Shown in pieces: positions 9,535 through 18,817 of a stretch of 64,000 bases of DNA (position 1 is its first letter; each line of letters starts with the position of its first letter). Location: contig NZ_CAMLDX010000006.1 in the NCBI RefSeq assembly GCF_946478885.1, forward strand, positions 1 through 64,000. The letters are read 5' to 3'. The notes under the pieces are model-generated. The model was given only the letters and a program-made list of their open reading frames with translations, searched no databases and was not told the origin of the DNA. The stretch is from an uncultured Bacillus sp. (lineage in GTDB: Bacteria > Bacillota > Bacilli > Bacillales_B > DSM-18226). Made by a program: the position numbers and the translations under genes.

Positions 9535-9577
9535 ATAATATAAAATAATATTACAAGTTACAGTGATAAAAATCAAA
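9535..9577 (-). promoter_or_regulatory. Candidate FNR/CRP-type site and -10 element before the oxidoreductase operon
   Basis: AGTGA-N6-TCAAA (9562-9577) matches the Bacillus Fnr consensus TGTGA-N6-TCACA at 8 of 10 positions. On the minus strand TATTAT (9540-9535) could be the -10. The start site would then fall near 9528, which puts the centre of the site at about -41.5, the usual activating position. The remaining 570 bp up to the response regulator gene are very AT-rich, and I see nothing else nameable in them. Confidence 0.35.
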
Positions 9578-10147
9578 CATATTTTATATTTTTATGATAC
9601 AGTTTATTTTTTTGTATTTTAATCTTTAAAAATAGCTGAAAATCTCTACGTTTTTTATTATATAACAGTTCTCGTTTTTGTGTATAACAATATTACAGAT
9701 TATGAATTTAAACCCTATATTTTCCTTAAGTCATCTATCATAGAATAATATCTGAGCACTTGTCGAAACCTGACATTTCATATCCCGTAACGGGAAAGAA
9801 GGAGATAAAATTTACAGCAAAATTCAATAGAATTAATATTCTGTCAATTCAGAAATGTAATGTTTTTTTTGCAGAAATTTGTCTGAGCCTTTTGGACTGT
9901 ATCTGATTTAAAGATTTATCCTTCGAATAAACAAGGATATTTGAACTATACCACATGATTACATATTTTATTTAAATATCGTTGGAAATTTCTTTAGTCA
10001 ATATACTATTTTCTAAATGAAATTAACTTGTATTGGATAGTTTCCAATAAATTTGAAAAACTTCATCCATTTCACGTATTTTTCAGTTTGAATTGCTATG
10101 ATATAGGGTGAAGAAACTTGTTCATTGTTGTGAAAGGTGGAAAACAG

Positions 10148-10828
10148 ATGAATATCCTTCTGGCAGAGGATGACGAACGTTTAGGAAAATTATTAATGCA
10201 TCTTCTTAAAAAAGAATTCAACAAAGTGGATTGGGTGAAAAATGGTAAGGATGCCTATGATGATGCTTTATTTAATCCATATGACATCATTATTTTAGAT
10301 TGGATGCTTCCAATTTTGGATGGCATAGAAGTCTGCAAAGCACTGCGAAGACAGAAATTTCAAGGAGCAATACTATTTATGACGGCCAAAGATTCAGTAG
10401 AAGATGTCATTACCGGTCTGGATTCAGGTGCAGATGACTATATTGTGAAGCCATTTGAATTCAGAGAACTGATGGCACGTCTTCGGGCATTATCACGCCG
10501 AAAACCTAAAGTTTTTGAGGAAATTATTGAAAAAGATGGATTGATATTAAATTTAACCACTCATATTGTGTCACGGGAGGATGAAGAAGTGATTGATTTA
10601 TCGCGGAAGGAATACCAGTTGCTTGAGATTTTAATGAGAAACCCCAAGCAAATTATTACAAGAGAGCTTTTATTTGATAAAATTTGGGGCTTTGAAAATG
10701 AGGTTTCAGACAATGCACTTGATGCACTCATCAAACTTGTCAGAAGAAAAATTGATATTCCTGGGCAACCGTCGTTGATTCAAAATATCAGAGGTGTAGG
10801 TTATAAAATGAGAGATCAAGATGTTTAA
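10148..10828 (+). CDS. OmpR/PhoB-family response regulator
   Basis: This 226-residue DNA-binding regulator has a receiver domain at residues 1-115: acidic pocket EDD near residue 8, phospho-acceptor in ILDWMLP near residue 51, and the switch lysine in IVKPF. The C-terminal winged helix follows from about residue 130 (LSRKEYQLLEILMRNP, ending NIRGVGYKMR). The ATG at 10148 is preceded by AAGGTGG. It overlaps the histidine kinase gene by eight bases, so they form one operon. The stimulus is unknown; the convergent redox-type operon (14565-12123) is a candidate target. Confidence 0.92.
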   Translation: MNILLAEDDERLGKLLMHLLKKEFNKVDWVKNGKDAYDDALFNPYDIIILDWMLPILDGIEVCKALRRQKFQGAILFMTAKDSVEDVITGLDSGADDYIVKPFEFRELMARLRALSRRKPKVFEEIIEKDGLILNLTTHIVSREDEEVIDLSRKEYQLLEILMRNPKQIITRELLFDKIWGFENEVSDNALDALIKLVRRKIDIPGQPSLIQNIRGVGYKMRDQDV

Positions 10829-12071
10829 ATCCGTAAAAAGAAAACTGACATTGCTTTTCAGTATCTCGTTGCTTTGTCTGCTTTTAATTTTCATTTTTAC
10901 TCTCTATCTTTTTATCTCCAGTGTGATTGAAAAAAACGAGCAGAATCAGTTGTATTCCTTTTATTCAAATAATAAGGATACCATGATCAGCCAGTTAAAA
11001 AATGAAACAAATAAAGGGCTCGTCAGTACAGAGCATGGCAGTGAAGTATTCTATTATATCTTTGACAAACAACATGAGCTCTACAGTGGATTGGAATCAC
11101 CGCCATATTCCTATAACCGATTAAAAGAGGATGTATCCATATTAAAAGAATCGACCATTAATACAACGGTCGAATGGCACGGCTATCATTTCATGCTATT
11201 TAAAAGACCCCTGCAGGAAAAAGGGATTTTATATGGTTATGTTATTATTGGAAAAAATGTAACAGAACAAATTCATTTAATCCAAACAATAACCTGGATT
11301 ATGGTACTATTGACGGTATTATTCAGTCTCGCCTTCGCATTCCTTGGCTATTATTTAGCCGGACAAGCAATGAAGCCGATTAAGCAATCATTTGATTCTC
11401 AGCGGAAATTTATTTCGGATGCCTCCCATGAATTAAGGACGCCATTAAGTATTTTTTACAGCTCTATTGATTTATTAGAAAGAGATGAAAAAAAGAATTT
11501 GAGTGAACTAGGCCGGGAGGTTGTAGCAGATTTAAAAGAAGAAACGAAATCAATGACAGAACTGGTAAACGACCTGCTTTTTTTAGCCAGAAGTGATCAG
11601 AGCCAGATACAGGTTCACAAAGAAAATTTTGATTTATCGCAATTAATGTCCTCGATCAGCAAGAGGTTTTCAGCTATTATGCCGGAAGCCATTGAGTTTA
11701 AACAAAGCCTTGAGCCTGAAGTATATTTTTATGGTGATAAGGAACGAATACAGCAATTACTCTATATCCTGTTGGATAATGCAATTCGTTATACAGATAC
11801 GGGCAGCATTGTTTTGACACTTGAGAAAATCCCAGATCGAATCCTGATTTCTGTTACGGATACCGGATGCGGCATAGCACAGGAACAGCTTTCCTATATA
11901 TTTGAACGATTTTTCCGCAGTGATACATCAAGACATCGCAACGGTTCCGGTTTAGGCCTATCCATTGCTAAAGCGATTACAGATATGCATAAAGGAGTTA
12001 TTTCCGTAAAGAGCAGTATCGGAAAAGGGACAACCTTCACCATTATATTGCCCGCCAAAGCAAACAACTGA
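10821..12071 (+). CDS. Membrane sensor histidine kinase
   Basis: This 416-residue kinase is the partner of the upstream regulator. It has two membrane helices (about residues 12-34 and 155-177) that bracket an extracytoplasmic sensing domain of about 120 residues with no motif I recognise. Then come a HAMP-like linker, the H box SDASHELRTPLS (His near 203), the N box LLDNAIRYT, and the ATP lid DTGCGI with GSGLGLSIAKAI. All catalytic elements are present. The eight-base overlap with the regulator gene implies translational coupling. Confidence 0.92.
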   Translation: MFKSVKRKLTLLFSISLLCLLLIFIFTLYLFISSVIEKNEQNQLYSFYSNNKDTMISQLKNETNKGLVSTEHGSEVFYYIFDKQHELYSGLESPPYSYNRLKEDVSILKESTINTTVEWHGYHFMLFKRPLQEKGILYGYVIIGKNVTEQIHLIQTITWIMVLLTVLFSLAFAFLGYYLAGQAMKPIKQSFDSQRKFISDASHELRTPLSIFYSSIDLLERDEKKNLSELGREVVADLKEETKSMTELVNDLLFLARSDQSQIQVHKENFDLSQLMSSISKRFSAIMPEAIEFKQSLEPEVYFYGDKERIQQLLYILLDNAIRYTDTGSIVLTLEKIPDRILISVTDTGCGIAQEQLSYIFERFFRSDTSRHRNGSGLGLSIAKAITDMHKGVISVKSSIGKGTTFTIILPAKANN

Positions 12072-12090
12072 ACATTCATTTTTGTTGTGA

Positions 12091-12126
12091 AAAAGGGAGG
12101 GATGCTTCATCCTCTCCCTTTCTTAT
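12091..12126. terminator. Bidirectional terminator between kinase and membrane-protein genes
   Basis: AAAGGGAG (12092-12099) pairs with CTCCCTTT (12114-12121). It sits between the two convergent genes, ending at 12071 and 12123. Confidence 0.65.
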
Positions 12127-12710
12127 ATTCCTTTATTGGATTCAGGATAGTTTTGTCTGAATGCAGCTTGATGACTCCGATTTCGCGGGATAAATAGTCT
12201 GATCTGAAACAAAATAATAATCAGACAAATCGAAGAAATATAGAACAGCTTTACCCATAACTCTGATGAATCGGTTCCAATGAGAATACCGTGTAAGGTC
12301 ATTAAAATCCAAGCAGGAAAGACTGTATAGTGCACCCATTTCCAGCGCGCTTTTCCTAATCTTTTCAGCATGAAATCTGAGGAAAACAGGACGATGAAAA
12401 ATAAATAGAAAGAAACGATCCCCATTGCCGATGCAAAGGTATATTCCTGATCAGCAAACGGAATTAAAATTTCTCTAATGGTATAGTCAACATAGTCATC
12501 CTGCCAAAGAAAAATCAAATGAAACAGAATCGTTAAAAATCCAGCCCAGCCGCTGCTTTGATGAATGGCCAGTAAATCTCCCTTTTTCTTCTTCAAGAAG
12601 GGAAACGAACTGGCCATTCCGCAAATAACCGATATGGTTAATAATAAGTATGCAAGTAAGCCTGAAAGTCTGATTAAATTCCATATTGTTAATAGTTCAT
12701 TCATGAACAT
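12123..12710 (-). CDS. Ferric-reductase-like transmembrane protein
   Basis: This 195-residue protein has about five or six hydrophobic helices. Histidines lie in neighbouring helices (IHQSSGW, FHLIFLW, WVHYTVF, LMTLHGIL), as in haem-binding ferric-reductase-like or cytochrome-b-like domains (YedZ/FRE type). It would move electrons across the membrane. It overlaps the apbE stop by 14 bases, the last gene of a four-gene operon, so it probably works with an exported flavin-linked step. Two in-frame ATG starts (12710, 12704) are possible; AAAGGA upstream fits the first. Confidence 0.75.
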   Translation of the reverse strand: MFMNELLTIWNLIRLSGLLAYLLLTISVICGMASSFPFLKKKKGDLLAIHQSSGWAGFLTILFHLIFLWQDDYVDYTIREILIPFADQEYTFASAMGIVSFYLFFIVLFSSDFMLKRLGKARWKWVHYTVFPAWILMTLHGILIGTDSSELWVKLFYISSICLIIILFQIRLFIPRNRSHQAAFRQNYPESNKGI

Positions 12711-13599
12711 CCCATCCTTTAATAATCTCTTCTGCTTCTGTCACAAGTAAATATTGAATTTCATGATTTATTTTAGGCAAACACTTAGCACGTTTTTCCT
12801 GGTTTAGGATAAATAATAGTTTTGCCGTTACTTCCGCATCCAAACAATTCGTTGTAATAACTGTCGCTTGAATAATCCCGCTTCTCACCGGTAGCCCTGT
12901 ACGGCCGTCTAATATATGATGCTTCACAGTTTCTCCTTGTTTCCAACTGCGATAGATACTATTTGAGGTTGCAATGCTTCCATTGTACATGGAAAACTGT
13001 CCCACTTCTTTTTCTTGATCCATCGGGTGTGCCACGCCTATCCTCCATAATTTGCTGCCATCAGACCAAACTGTAATATCTCCTCCACCATCTACTATGC
13101 CGAATGCTGCCTTTCCAGTCTTTTTCAGCCACTTTGCAGCCTGTTCAACGGCATAACCCTTCGCAATCCCGCCAAGGTCAATTTCACCTTTTCCCTTTCG
13201 GGTAATTGTATTTTTTTGTCTATCGATTAAAAAGGGGGATGTCAAACAAGGCTGTTCAATCAAACCATTTTCTATTAAGGAACTTTGAAAAGGAAAAGAA
13301 CGATTGTATCCGTTCATTTCCATTTGTCTTTTTAGATAAGGATTAAATAAACCATTTGTTTTTTCCCGATAGCCTTCTGCTTGCCATAGAATATCCAATA
13401 AAAACGGGTTAATCCGCAGCTCTTGATTCAGCAAAAGATTATTTACCTCTGCTAATTCATTATCCTCACGAAAGCGGGACCATTCCCTTTCTACATACAA
13501 GAACCAATGACGGATATACTCCTGCCAATTTGAATTTACGCAGTTTGATACTTCTATATAGATGGTGGTATTCATTCCTTTAAATTCCAGTTGTTCCAT
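12697..13599 (-). CDS. ApbE-family FAD:protein FMN transferase
   Basis: ApbE enzymes attach FMN covalently to exported redox proteins. This 300-residue copy shows MNTTIYIE near the start, GEIDLGGIAKGYAVE, DGGGDITV, and the magnesium-site segment HHILDGRTGLPV followed by ATVITTNCLDAEV. No signal peptide or lipobox is evident from the chosen start, which is unusual because many ApbE proteins are exported lipoproteins. The ATG at 13599 has GAGG eight bases before it and avoids overlap with the upstream gene; the frame is open up to 13647. No protein with a clear FMN-attachment motif (D/S-G-A-T type) was seen in this operon. Confidence 0.88.
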   Translation of the reverse strand: MEQLEFKGMNTTIYIEVSNCVNSNWQEYIRHWFLYVEREWSRFREDNELAEVNNLLLNQELRINPFLLDILWQAEGYREKTNGLFNPYLKRQMEMNGYNRSFPFQSSLIENGLIEQPCLTSPFLIDRQKNTITRKGKGEIDLGGIAKGYAVEQAAKWLKKTGKAAFGIVDGGGDITVWSDGSKLWRIGVAHPMDQEKEVGQFSMYNGSIATSNSIYRSWKQGETVKHHILDGRTGLPVRSGIIQATVITTNCLDAEVTAKLLFILNQEKRAKCLPKINHEIQYLLVTEAEEIIKGWDVHE

Positions 13600-13609
13600 T
13601 TTATACGCC

Positions 13610-13861
13610 TCATGAACGCCTTGTTTGGCGGTCGCTTTGTTGCACATTTGATTCTGAATAACTGAAGGAAGAAGTCGAGAAATTGCTCCAGTCTAATTGA
13701 ACAAGCTTTTTTTCTTCCTCCGACATATCAGCTGTCACTGCTGTTTCAATCTGTTCATCGGTTTTGTTCGTTTCTCCTGTGGCAAATTGAGTTAACGCAA
13801 ATGCTGAAAATAGCGTTCCTGTAATTCCCACAATCCATTTAGCCTTTGTTTTTCCATTCAT
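13610..13861 (-). CDS. Small exported or membrane-anchored protein
   Basis: This 83-residue protein starts with MNGKTKAKWIVGITGTLFSAFALTQ split by a hydrophobic core (residues 9-26), consistent with a signal peptide or anchor. A short hydrophilic tail rich in Thr, Ser and Glu follows. I do not recognise a family. AGGGAGG before the ATG gives a strong start. It lies between the acidic exported protein and apbE in one operon, so it may belong to the same surface redox system. There is no cysteine or haem motif. Confidence 0.6.
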   Translation of the reverse strand: MNGKTKAKWIVGITGTLFSAFALTQFATGETNKTDEQIETAVTADMSEEEKKLVQLDWSNFSTSSFSYSESNVQQSDRQTRRS

Positions 13862-13875
13862 CTTTTTTTCCTCCC

Positions 13876-14565
13876 TTAATTCATCACTACATTGATTTTT
13901 TGTTCCGCTTCGCTCCAGTTAATACGGTAACCAAGTGCATTTACCAGTACACAAATCGGAATATAAACTGACTTTTCATAATAAACTGCCTCTACCGGCA
14001 TCGGTGTTTTTACATTATTTTCATAGGCAACATTCGATGCAGCCCGTACAATTAATTCATTTCCATTTTTCGTTATTTTTATAATCTTACTGGTATTATA
14101 CACTTTAACCTTAGCATCAAGTTGTTTAGCCAATTCCTCAGCCGAAATCAAGAGTTGCCCATCTCTTGGAACAGCATAAATTTCCACAGGCTTTTCGTTA
14201 ATAGAGAGCTTGATATTAGATGGAACAGCAATAGGTAATGCAACCGCTGAATGATTGACTATCTCTCTTGTCCAGATATTCCAATAACCAGTTTGTTCAG
14301 TCTGACGGTATTGGTTATATTCACTTATTTGATCATTTTCCTTATACTCATATTCCTCGTCATCGTCATCATCATCATCTTCGTCGTCATCCTCATGTCC
14401 TTCATGCGACTTCTCCCAATGCTCTCCCTGTTCGTAACGGCTGTTCTCCTTTTTTTCATACCCTTCTTTTTCATGGTCATCATCAGCCATTACTGTTCCT
14501 TCAAAGGCCAAACTAAATAGTAAAAAAATCCCCATTACAATAAATGACAGCTTTTTCACTTTCAT
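13876..14565 (-). CDS. Exported acidic protein with copper-amine-oxidase-like N-terminal (stalk) domain
   Basis: This 229-residue protein has a signal peptide (KKLSFIVMGIFLLFSLAF, cleavage near MADDD), then a very acidic, His-containing segment with a run of consecutive Asp and Glu residues around 60-80. The C-terminal 110 residues resemble the copper-amine-oxidase N-terminal repeat fold (LLISAEELAKQLDAKV, YIPICVLVNALGYRINW) found in many Bacillus surface proteins. The acidic tract may bind metal ions. GGGGAGG precedes the ATG at 14565; the open frame extends further to 14661 without a site. It leads the operon with apbE and the ferric-reductase-like gene. Confidence 0.75.
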   Translation of the reverse strand: MKVKKLSFIVMGIFLLFSLAFEGTVMADDDHEKEGYEKKENSRYEQGEHWEKSHEGHEDDDEDDDDDDDEEYEYKENDQISEYNQYRQTEQTGYWNIWTREIVNHSAVALPIAVPSNIKLSINEKPVEIYAVPRDGQLLISAEELAKQLDAKVKVYNTSKIIKITKNGNELIVRAASNVAYENNVKTPMPVEAVYYEKSVYIPICVLVNALGYRINWSEAEQKINVVMN

Positions 14566-14719
14566 TCCTCCCCTTGTTTTCTTTATACTTTGAAGTATAG
14601 TCAGACAGACTGAAAAGAAACTGAAACAAATAATCAAATATGATTTTACTTCTCTATTCAATACGATTGAATAATGGATGGTTATTGCCCTTTCTAAAAA
14701 AGGATCGGATCATAAAAAA

Positions 14720-14802
14720 GGTGCCAGGCACCACAACATAGGATCTTATATCCTGTACATCAATTTGCACTGGATATAGATGAATGGTGGGTGCCTGACA
14801 CC
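14720..14802. repeat. Dispersed palindromic repeat, copy 3 (inverted orientation)
   Basis: The arms are GGTGCCAGGCACC (14720-14732) and GGTGCCTGACACC (14790-14802). The centre GCACTGGATATAGATGAATGG is the reverse complement of the centre of other copies, so this copy is inserted the other way round. It lies nine bases beyond the lutC stop. Confidence 0.82.
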
Positions 14803-14811
14803 TTATTTGCT

Positions 14812-15531
14812 TTATAAATCCTCTACAACAATATAATTTACTTTCACGGGACCATGAACCCCGACTACCAGTTTCATCTCGATATCAGATGACTTACTAG
14901 GACCGGTAATATAGTTAATACATGAAGGAATTGCTTCACCTTTTTTCACTTTTTCTCGCAGAATTTTTGCTGCCTGCGTCATACGCGGAACGATTGAACT
15001 CTTCGGTATTAGGACAATGGAGTACTCCGGTAAAAAGCTTACCGTTCTTCCTCTGTCTTTCCCGCTAAACACAACAATTGTACCTGACTCTGCCAAGGTA
15101 ATTTCACTAATTGTAATTCCAATATTGGCTTTATTGGCCTTTTCAATATTTTCTCGTCCTAATGCATGATCCCATTCAAAGACTTCAAGCTTATCTTTAG
15201 GAAGTTCTTCTTTAAAAAGCTGTCCAAGACCAAACAATTCTTCGTAGCGTGAATCCTTCCATGTAACAATTGGACCGCCGCCCAATTCCTTAATTCTATG
15301 ATGAACAACTTCTGCTGCCTGTTCTTTGCTTGTAACAAAAACTTCGCAGTTAATTCCCGTACCATGTTTTTTAAACAATTCTAATAGTTCATCGCTGGAA
15401 GCTCCCTTATAAACTTCTTCCTGAGGATTATACTTCCATTTTGGCACTTCCATATTTGTTCTTCTCTCACGACCAAGACGATTGGCAATATTAGCGAGGA
15501 AAGCATCGCGATTTTGAACAGTTCCCGGCAT
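14812..15531 (-). CDS. lutC: Lactate utilization protein LutC
   Basis: This 239-residue LUD-domain protein is the third subunit of the LutABC complex that oxidises L-lactate to pyruvate in the cytosol. Recognisable parts are NRLGRERR near the start, GITISEITLAESGTIVVFS, and the C-terminal INYITGPSKSSDIE. Its ATG overlaps the lutB stop by one base (TAATG). It is the last gene of lutABC, followed by a palindromic repeat that may end the transcript. Confidence 0.93.
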   Translation of the reverse strand: MPGTVQNRDAFLANIANRLGRERRTNMEVPKWKYNPQEEVYKGASSDELLELFKKHGTGINCEVFVTSKEQAAEVVHHRIKELGGGPIVTWKDSRYEELFGLGQLFKEELPKDKLEVFEWDHALGRENIEKANKANIGITISEITLAESGTIVVFSGKDRGRTVSFLPEYSIVLIPKSSIVPRMTQAAKILREKVKKGEAIPSCINYITGPSKSSDIEMKLVVGVHGPVKVNYIVVEDL

Positions 15532-16964
15532 TATTGATTTCCCCCTTTAGACCGATTTTTGAACCAGTCTCTGAATCTTTCTTTATTTGGCGTAGGCATA
15601 TCCTTATAATCCGTCCATTCTTTTAACGGTCCGATACCTTTTGTTATTTTATTTCCAGTAGTTAATGGTTTCACTACACTATGTGCCATTTTTGAACCAA
15701 AATTATAAAGGGATGAATTTGATGTCCCAATTCCGAAAGCCTTCATCATCATCTTCTCAGAGAATGGGGCTTTTCCTTCTTTTTCGACAATAATCTGTCT
15801 GTGTTTTCGAATCATCTCATGAAGCGGAATCTTAACAGGACATACTTCTGAACATGCACCACACAACGTTGATGCATAAGGAAGTTCTTTATTACCCTCA
15901 TAGCCATCTAACAGCGGTGTTAATACTATCCCAATTGGACCTGGATAAATGGAGCCATAAGAATGTCCTCCGATATGGCGATAAACCGGGCAAATATTTA
16001 TACAAGCCGCACAACGAATACATTGAAGAACAGGTTGGAACTCAGTGCCAAGAATATCAGAACGCCCATTATCCACAATAACCAAATGGAATTCTTCCGG
16101 ACCGTCAACATCGCCATCTTGTCTTGGACCTGTTAAATTCGTAATGTAACTTGTTAATTTCTGGCCAACAGCACTTCTTGTCAGCATCCCTACCAAGACT
16201 TCCATTTCTTCATAGGTTGGAACAAGTCTTTCCATCCCCATGCACACAACTAATGTATTAGGAAGATCGGCAACAAGATCGGCATTTCCTTCATTTGTAA
16301 CCAAAGTTGTGGAACCGGTTTCAGCAACAGCGAAGTTACATCCGATAACACCAACATCCGCTTCAAGGAACTTTTGCCGCAAGATTTTCCGTGCGCACAA
16401 AGCCAGTTCTTCAGGCTTTGATGAACCCTTATAATCCAATTTTTTTTCGAATACTTCCCGCATCTGTTCTTTATTCTTATGCAACGTCGGAACTACAATG
16501 TGACTAGGTGGATCGTTATCATCCAATTGTAAAATGAACTCTCCTAAATCACTTTCCACAACTTCACAGCCAGCCTCTTCAAGCTTGTGATTCAAACTGA
16601 TTTCTTCCGTCACCATCGACTTTGCTTTGATAATTTTTTTCGCATTTTTCTTTTTTACTACGCCTTTAATATACTCTGTAGCATCTTCGGCTGTTTTAGC
16701 AAAGAAAACATGGCCACCTTTTTTAGTTACGTTTTCACTTAATTGATATAAATAATAATCTAAATTTTCTAGGACATGCTGGCGAATTTCCTCTGCATGA
16801 TTTCGCCATACTTCCCAATTTCCTAATTCTTCTGTTACTTGCTTTTTCCGACCGTTAATAGTGTCTGTCGCACTAGCTACGGCTCCTCTCATAAATGAAT
16901 CCTTAACTTCTTCTCCAACCCGGACTTTAAACTTTTCTGCAGCGTATTTTGTCTTAATTGCCAT
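15531..16964 (-). CDS. lutB: Iron-sulfur lactate utilization protein LutB
   Basis: This 477-residue protein is the iron-sulfur electron-carrying subunit of LutABC. An N-terminal LUD domain (residues 60-300; [18 protein letters not shown]) is followed by a ferredoxin-like pair of clusters, [14 protein letters not shown] and [11 protein letters not shown], and a C-terminal helical tail. It starts 24 bp after lutA and is coupled to lutC. All eight cluster cysteines are present. Confidence 0.95.
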   Translation of the reverse strand: MAIKTKYAAEKFKVRVGEEVKDSFMRGAVASATDTINGRKKQVTEELGNWEVWRNHAEEIRQHVLENLDYYLYQLSENVTKKGGHVFFAKTAEDATEYIKGVVKKKNAKKIIKAKSMVTEEISLNHKLEEAGCEVVESDLGEFILQLDDNDPPSHIVVPTLHKNKEQMREVFEKKLDYKGSSKPEELALCARKILRQKFLEADVGVIGCNFAVAETGSTTLVTNEGNADLVADLPNTLVVCMGMERLVPTYEEMEVLVGMLTRSAVGQKLTSYITNLTGPRQDGDVDGPEEFHLVIVDNGRSDILGTEFQPVLQCIRCAACINICPVYRHIGGHSYGSIYPGPIGIVLTPLLDGYEGNKELPYASTLCGACSEVCPVKIPLHEMIRKHRQIIVEKEGKAPFSEKMMMKAFGIGTSNSSLYNFGSKMAHSVVKPLTTGNKITKGIGPLKEWTDYKDMPTPNKERFRDWFKNRSKGGNQ

Positions 16965-16988
16965 ACTTACTTCCTCCCTTCTTCTTGA

Positions 16989-17705
16989 TTAACGACTGTT
17001 TAATATTTGTGCAATGTGCATCACTTTGATCGGTACACCAACTCTATCCATTCGCCCGCCGATATTCATTAAACAAGCATAGTCAGCTCCAGTTAAAACT
17101 TGAGCCCCAGTTTCTTTAACATGCGCAACTTTTTCATCGACAATCTTCTCAGAAATCTGACCCATTTTAACTGAGAAGGTACCGCCAAATCCACAGCACT
17201 GTTCTTTTCCAGGCAACTCTGTGAATTCCAATCCCTTTACATTGCTTAGCAGTGTTAATGGAGCCTGTTTTACACCAAGTAATCTCGTCATATGACAGGA
17301 TGGATGGTATGTTACTTTTCCTTTGAAGGTTGCACCAACATCTTCAATTCCTAAGACTTCCACAATAAACTGTGTTAATTCATACGATTTTTTGGCAAAC
17401 ACTTCTGCTTTAGGTCCGTATACAGGATCGTCTTTAAATATTTCAGGGTATTCATGTAGCATGTAAATACAGGAACCCGAAGGACTGACAATATATTCAG
17501 AATCCTCGAATGCATCAATCATTTTTTTCATAGCCGGTTTTGTTTCATCCAAGTAACCGCTATTATAAGTTGCCTGTCCACAGCAAATTTGTCCCTCAGG
17601 ATAATCCACTTCACAGCCCAAATGTTCTAATAATTCGACCGTTGCTTTGCCAATATCCGCTTTCATCATATCGACAAGACACGTTCCAAATAGAGATACT
17701 CTCAT
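16989..17705 (-). CDS. lutA: Lactate utilization protein LutA (CCG-domain)
   Basis: This 238-residue protein is the first gene of lutABC. It has two CCG-type cysteine motifs: [11 protein letters not shown] in the first half and [11 protein letters not shown] in the second, as in heterodisulfide-reductase-like and glycolate-oxidase-like iron-sulfur proteins. It acts with LutB and LutC in lactate oxidation. A promoter and a palindromic operator lie upstream, between lutA and lutR. Confidence 0.95.
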   Translation of the reverse strand: MRVSLFGTCLVDMMKADIGKATVELLEHLGCEVDYPEGQICCGQATYNSGYLDETKPAMKKMIDAFEDSEYIVSPSGSCIYMLHEYPEIFKDDPVYGPKAEVFAKKSYELTQFIVEVLGIEDVGATFKGKVTYHPSCHMTRLLGVKQAPLTLLSNVKGLEFTELPGKEQCCGFGGTFSVKMGQISEKIVDEKVAHVKETGAQVLTGADYACLMNIGGRMDRVGVPIKVMHIAQILNSR

Positions 17706-17812
17706 CTTTTTCAGCCCTTTCTAAATGACAATCATTTATCTTTATATTTTCTAAAAAGCAAACAAAAATTCATAAGATTGACTTTATTATGGTTTGCCTT
17801 TTAAGTCAACAG

Positions 17813-17825
17813 GTCATCTGATGAC
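17813..17825. promoter_or_regulatory. Putative LutR operator of lutABC
   Basis: GTCATCTGATGAC is a 13-bp palindrome around a central base. It lies about 30 bp downstream of the lutA -10 element. The same palindrome (with A at the centre) lies in front of lutP at 18818-18830, and lutR lies between the two sites. Assignment to LutR is by position and symmetry. Confidence 0.75.
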
Positions 17826-17854
17826 TAGTTGAAAAAAAGTACCCACATTTACTA

Positions 17855-17883
17855 CTTATACACTTGTTTGAAGTGGTTTTCAA
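17855..17883 (-). promoter_or_regulatory. SigA-type promoter of lutABC
   Basis: On the minus strand TTGAAA (17883-17878), a 17-bp spacer and TATAAG (17860-17855) form a good promoter about 150 bp before lutA, with the operator just downstream. Confidence 0.6.
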
Positions 17884-17925
17884 TAAAAATTTTTCTGCAC
17901 ATGGGAGCTCTATTAAGAAGAGCCC

Positions 17926-18657
17926 CTAGTTATTTATCATTTTGGTTTCATCAAAATATTTTCGAATGACTAACTCAACATTATCCAAATGTGCTTCCAT
18001 GGATGCTCTAGCATTTTCTTCATTTTGCTCCATAATTGCCTCATAAATAGCATAGTGTTCACCATAAAGTCGTTCAACCGTCGTCTGCTTAGAATAAAGC
18101 CAAATCCTTCTTGTCTCTTTCATGATTTCCTGCATTAAGTCGGACACATCATTTAAAAGTTTCACCAATAATGAATTCTGGGTTGCTGAAGCAACAGCAA
18201 GATGAAACTTCAAATCCGATTTTTCCCCCAATTCCTCATTTCCATGAGCAACTCGCATTTCTTCCAAAGCTTCCTTCATTACTTTTATATTTTCTGGTGT
18301 CCTCTTTAATGCTGCAGATATAGCAGTACCTGTTTCAATGATTTTTCTGACTTCCAGCAGATTGATAACATCATCCATATTCATCAACATGGCTGTTGAA
18401 AGAGGAAATTTTATACCGTTTTCCCCAAATTGTTTGACATAAGTACCTTCTCCCTGCCGCATCTCAATTAACCCCATTGCTTTCAGAGCGGATAAAGCTT
18501 CTCTAATCGCAGATCTCCCAACTTGGAAATTTTCTGCTAACTGCTGTACAGAATCCAGCTTATCTCCTGGTTTAAGCAAGCCGCTGCGAATTCCTTCATG
18601 AAGCGCTTCAGCCACTTCTTCATAAATCTTCTTGGGTTTAATTTGTTTATATTTCAC
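17926..18657 (-). CDS. lutR: FadR-type GntR regulator of lactate genes (LutR)
   Basis: This 243-residue regulator has an N-terminal winged helix (residues 10-75; LAENFQVGRSAIREALSALKAMGLIEMRQGEGTYV in pieces) and a C-terminal FCD ligand domain of helices. It is placed between lutABC and the divergent permease gene, as expected for LutR, which represses both in the absence of lactate. The GTG at 18657 is chosen because GGGGGGAAGGG lies about eight bases before it; the frame is open to 18687. Matching palindromes sit at both target promoters. Confidence 0.88.
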   Translation of the reverse strand: MKYKQIKPKKIYEEVAEALHEGIRSGLLKPGDKLDSVQQLAENFQVGRSAIREALSALKAMGLIEMRQGEGTYVKQFGENGIKFPLSTAMLMNMDDVINLLEVRKIIETGTAISAALKRTPENIKVMKEALEEMRVAHGNEELGEKSDLKFHLAVASATQNSLLVKLLNDVSDLMQEIMKETRRIWLYSKQTTVERLYGEHYAIYEAIMEQNEENARASMEAHLDNVELVIRKYFDETKMINN

Positions 18658-18766
18658 GACGAAATCCCTTCCCCCCATTAACCGCATTGTACTTTTATGT
18701 TAACAGAATTATGCCGATATTTTAATATTTTCCTCAAATAAATTTCATTAAGAATTCACAAAAATA

Positions 18767-18795
18767 TTGTTTTTTATTTTCTTCCCCATTATAAT
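18767..18795 (+). promoter_or_regulatory. SigA-type promoter of lutP
   Basis: TTGTTT (18767-18772), a 17-bp spacer and TATAAT (18790-18795). The leader to the lutP start is about 230 bases and holds the operator at 18818. Confidence 0.6.
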
Positions 18796-18817
18796 TTATA
18801 ACTAATAAGGTTATCCA

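Noticed and set aside
14251..14520. Ile/Val-rich and His-rich frames opposite the acidic exported protein
   Set aside because: They are direct complements of GAT/GAC-rich codons of the Asp run and have no start signals.
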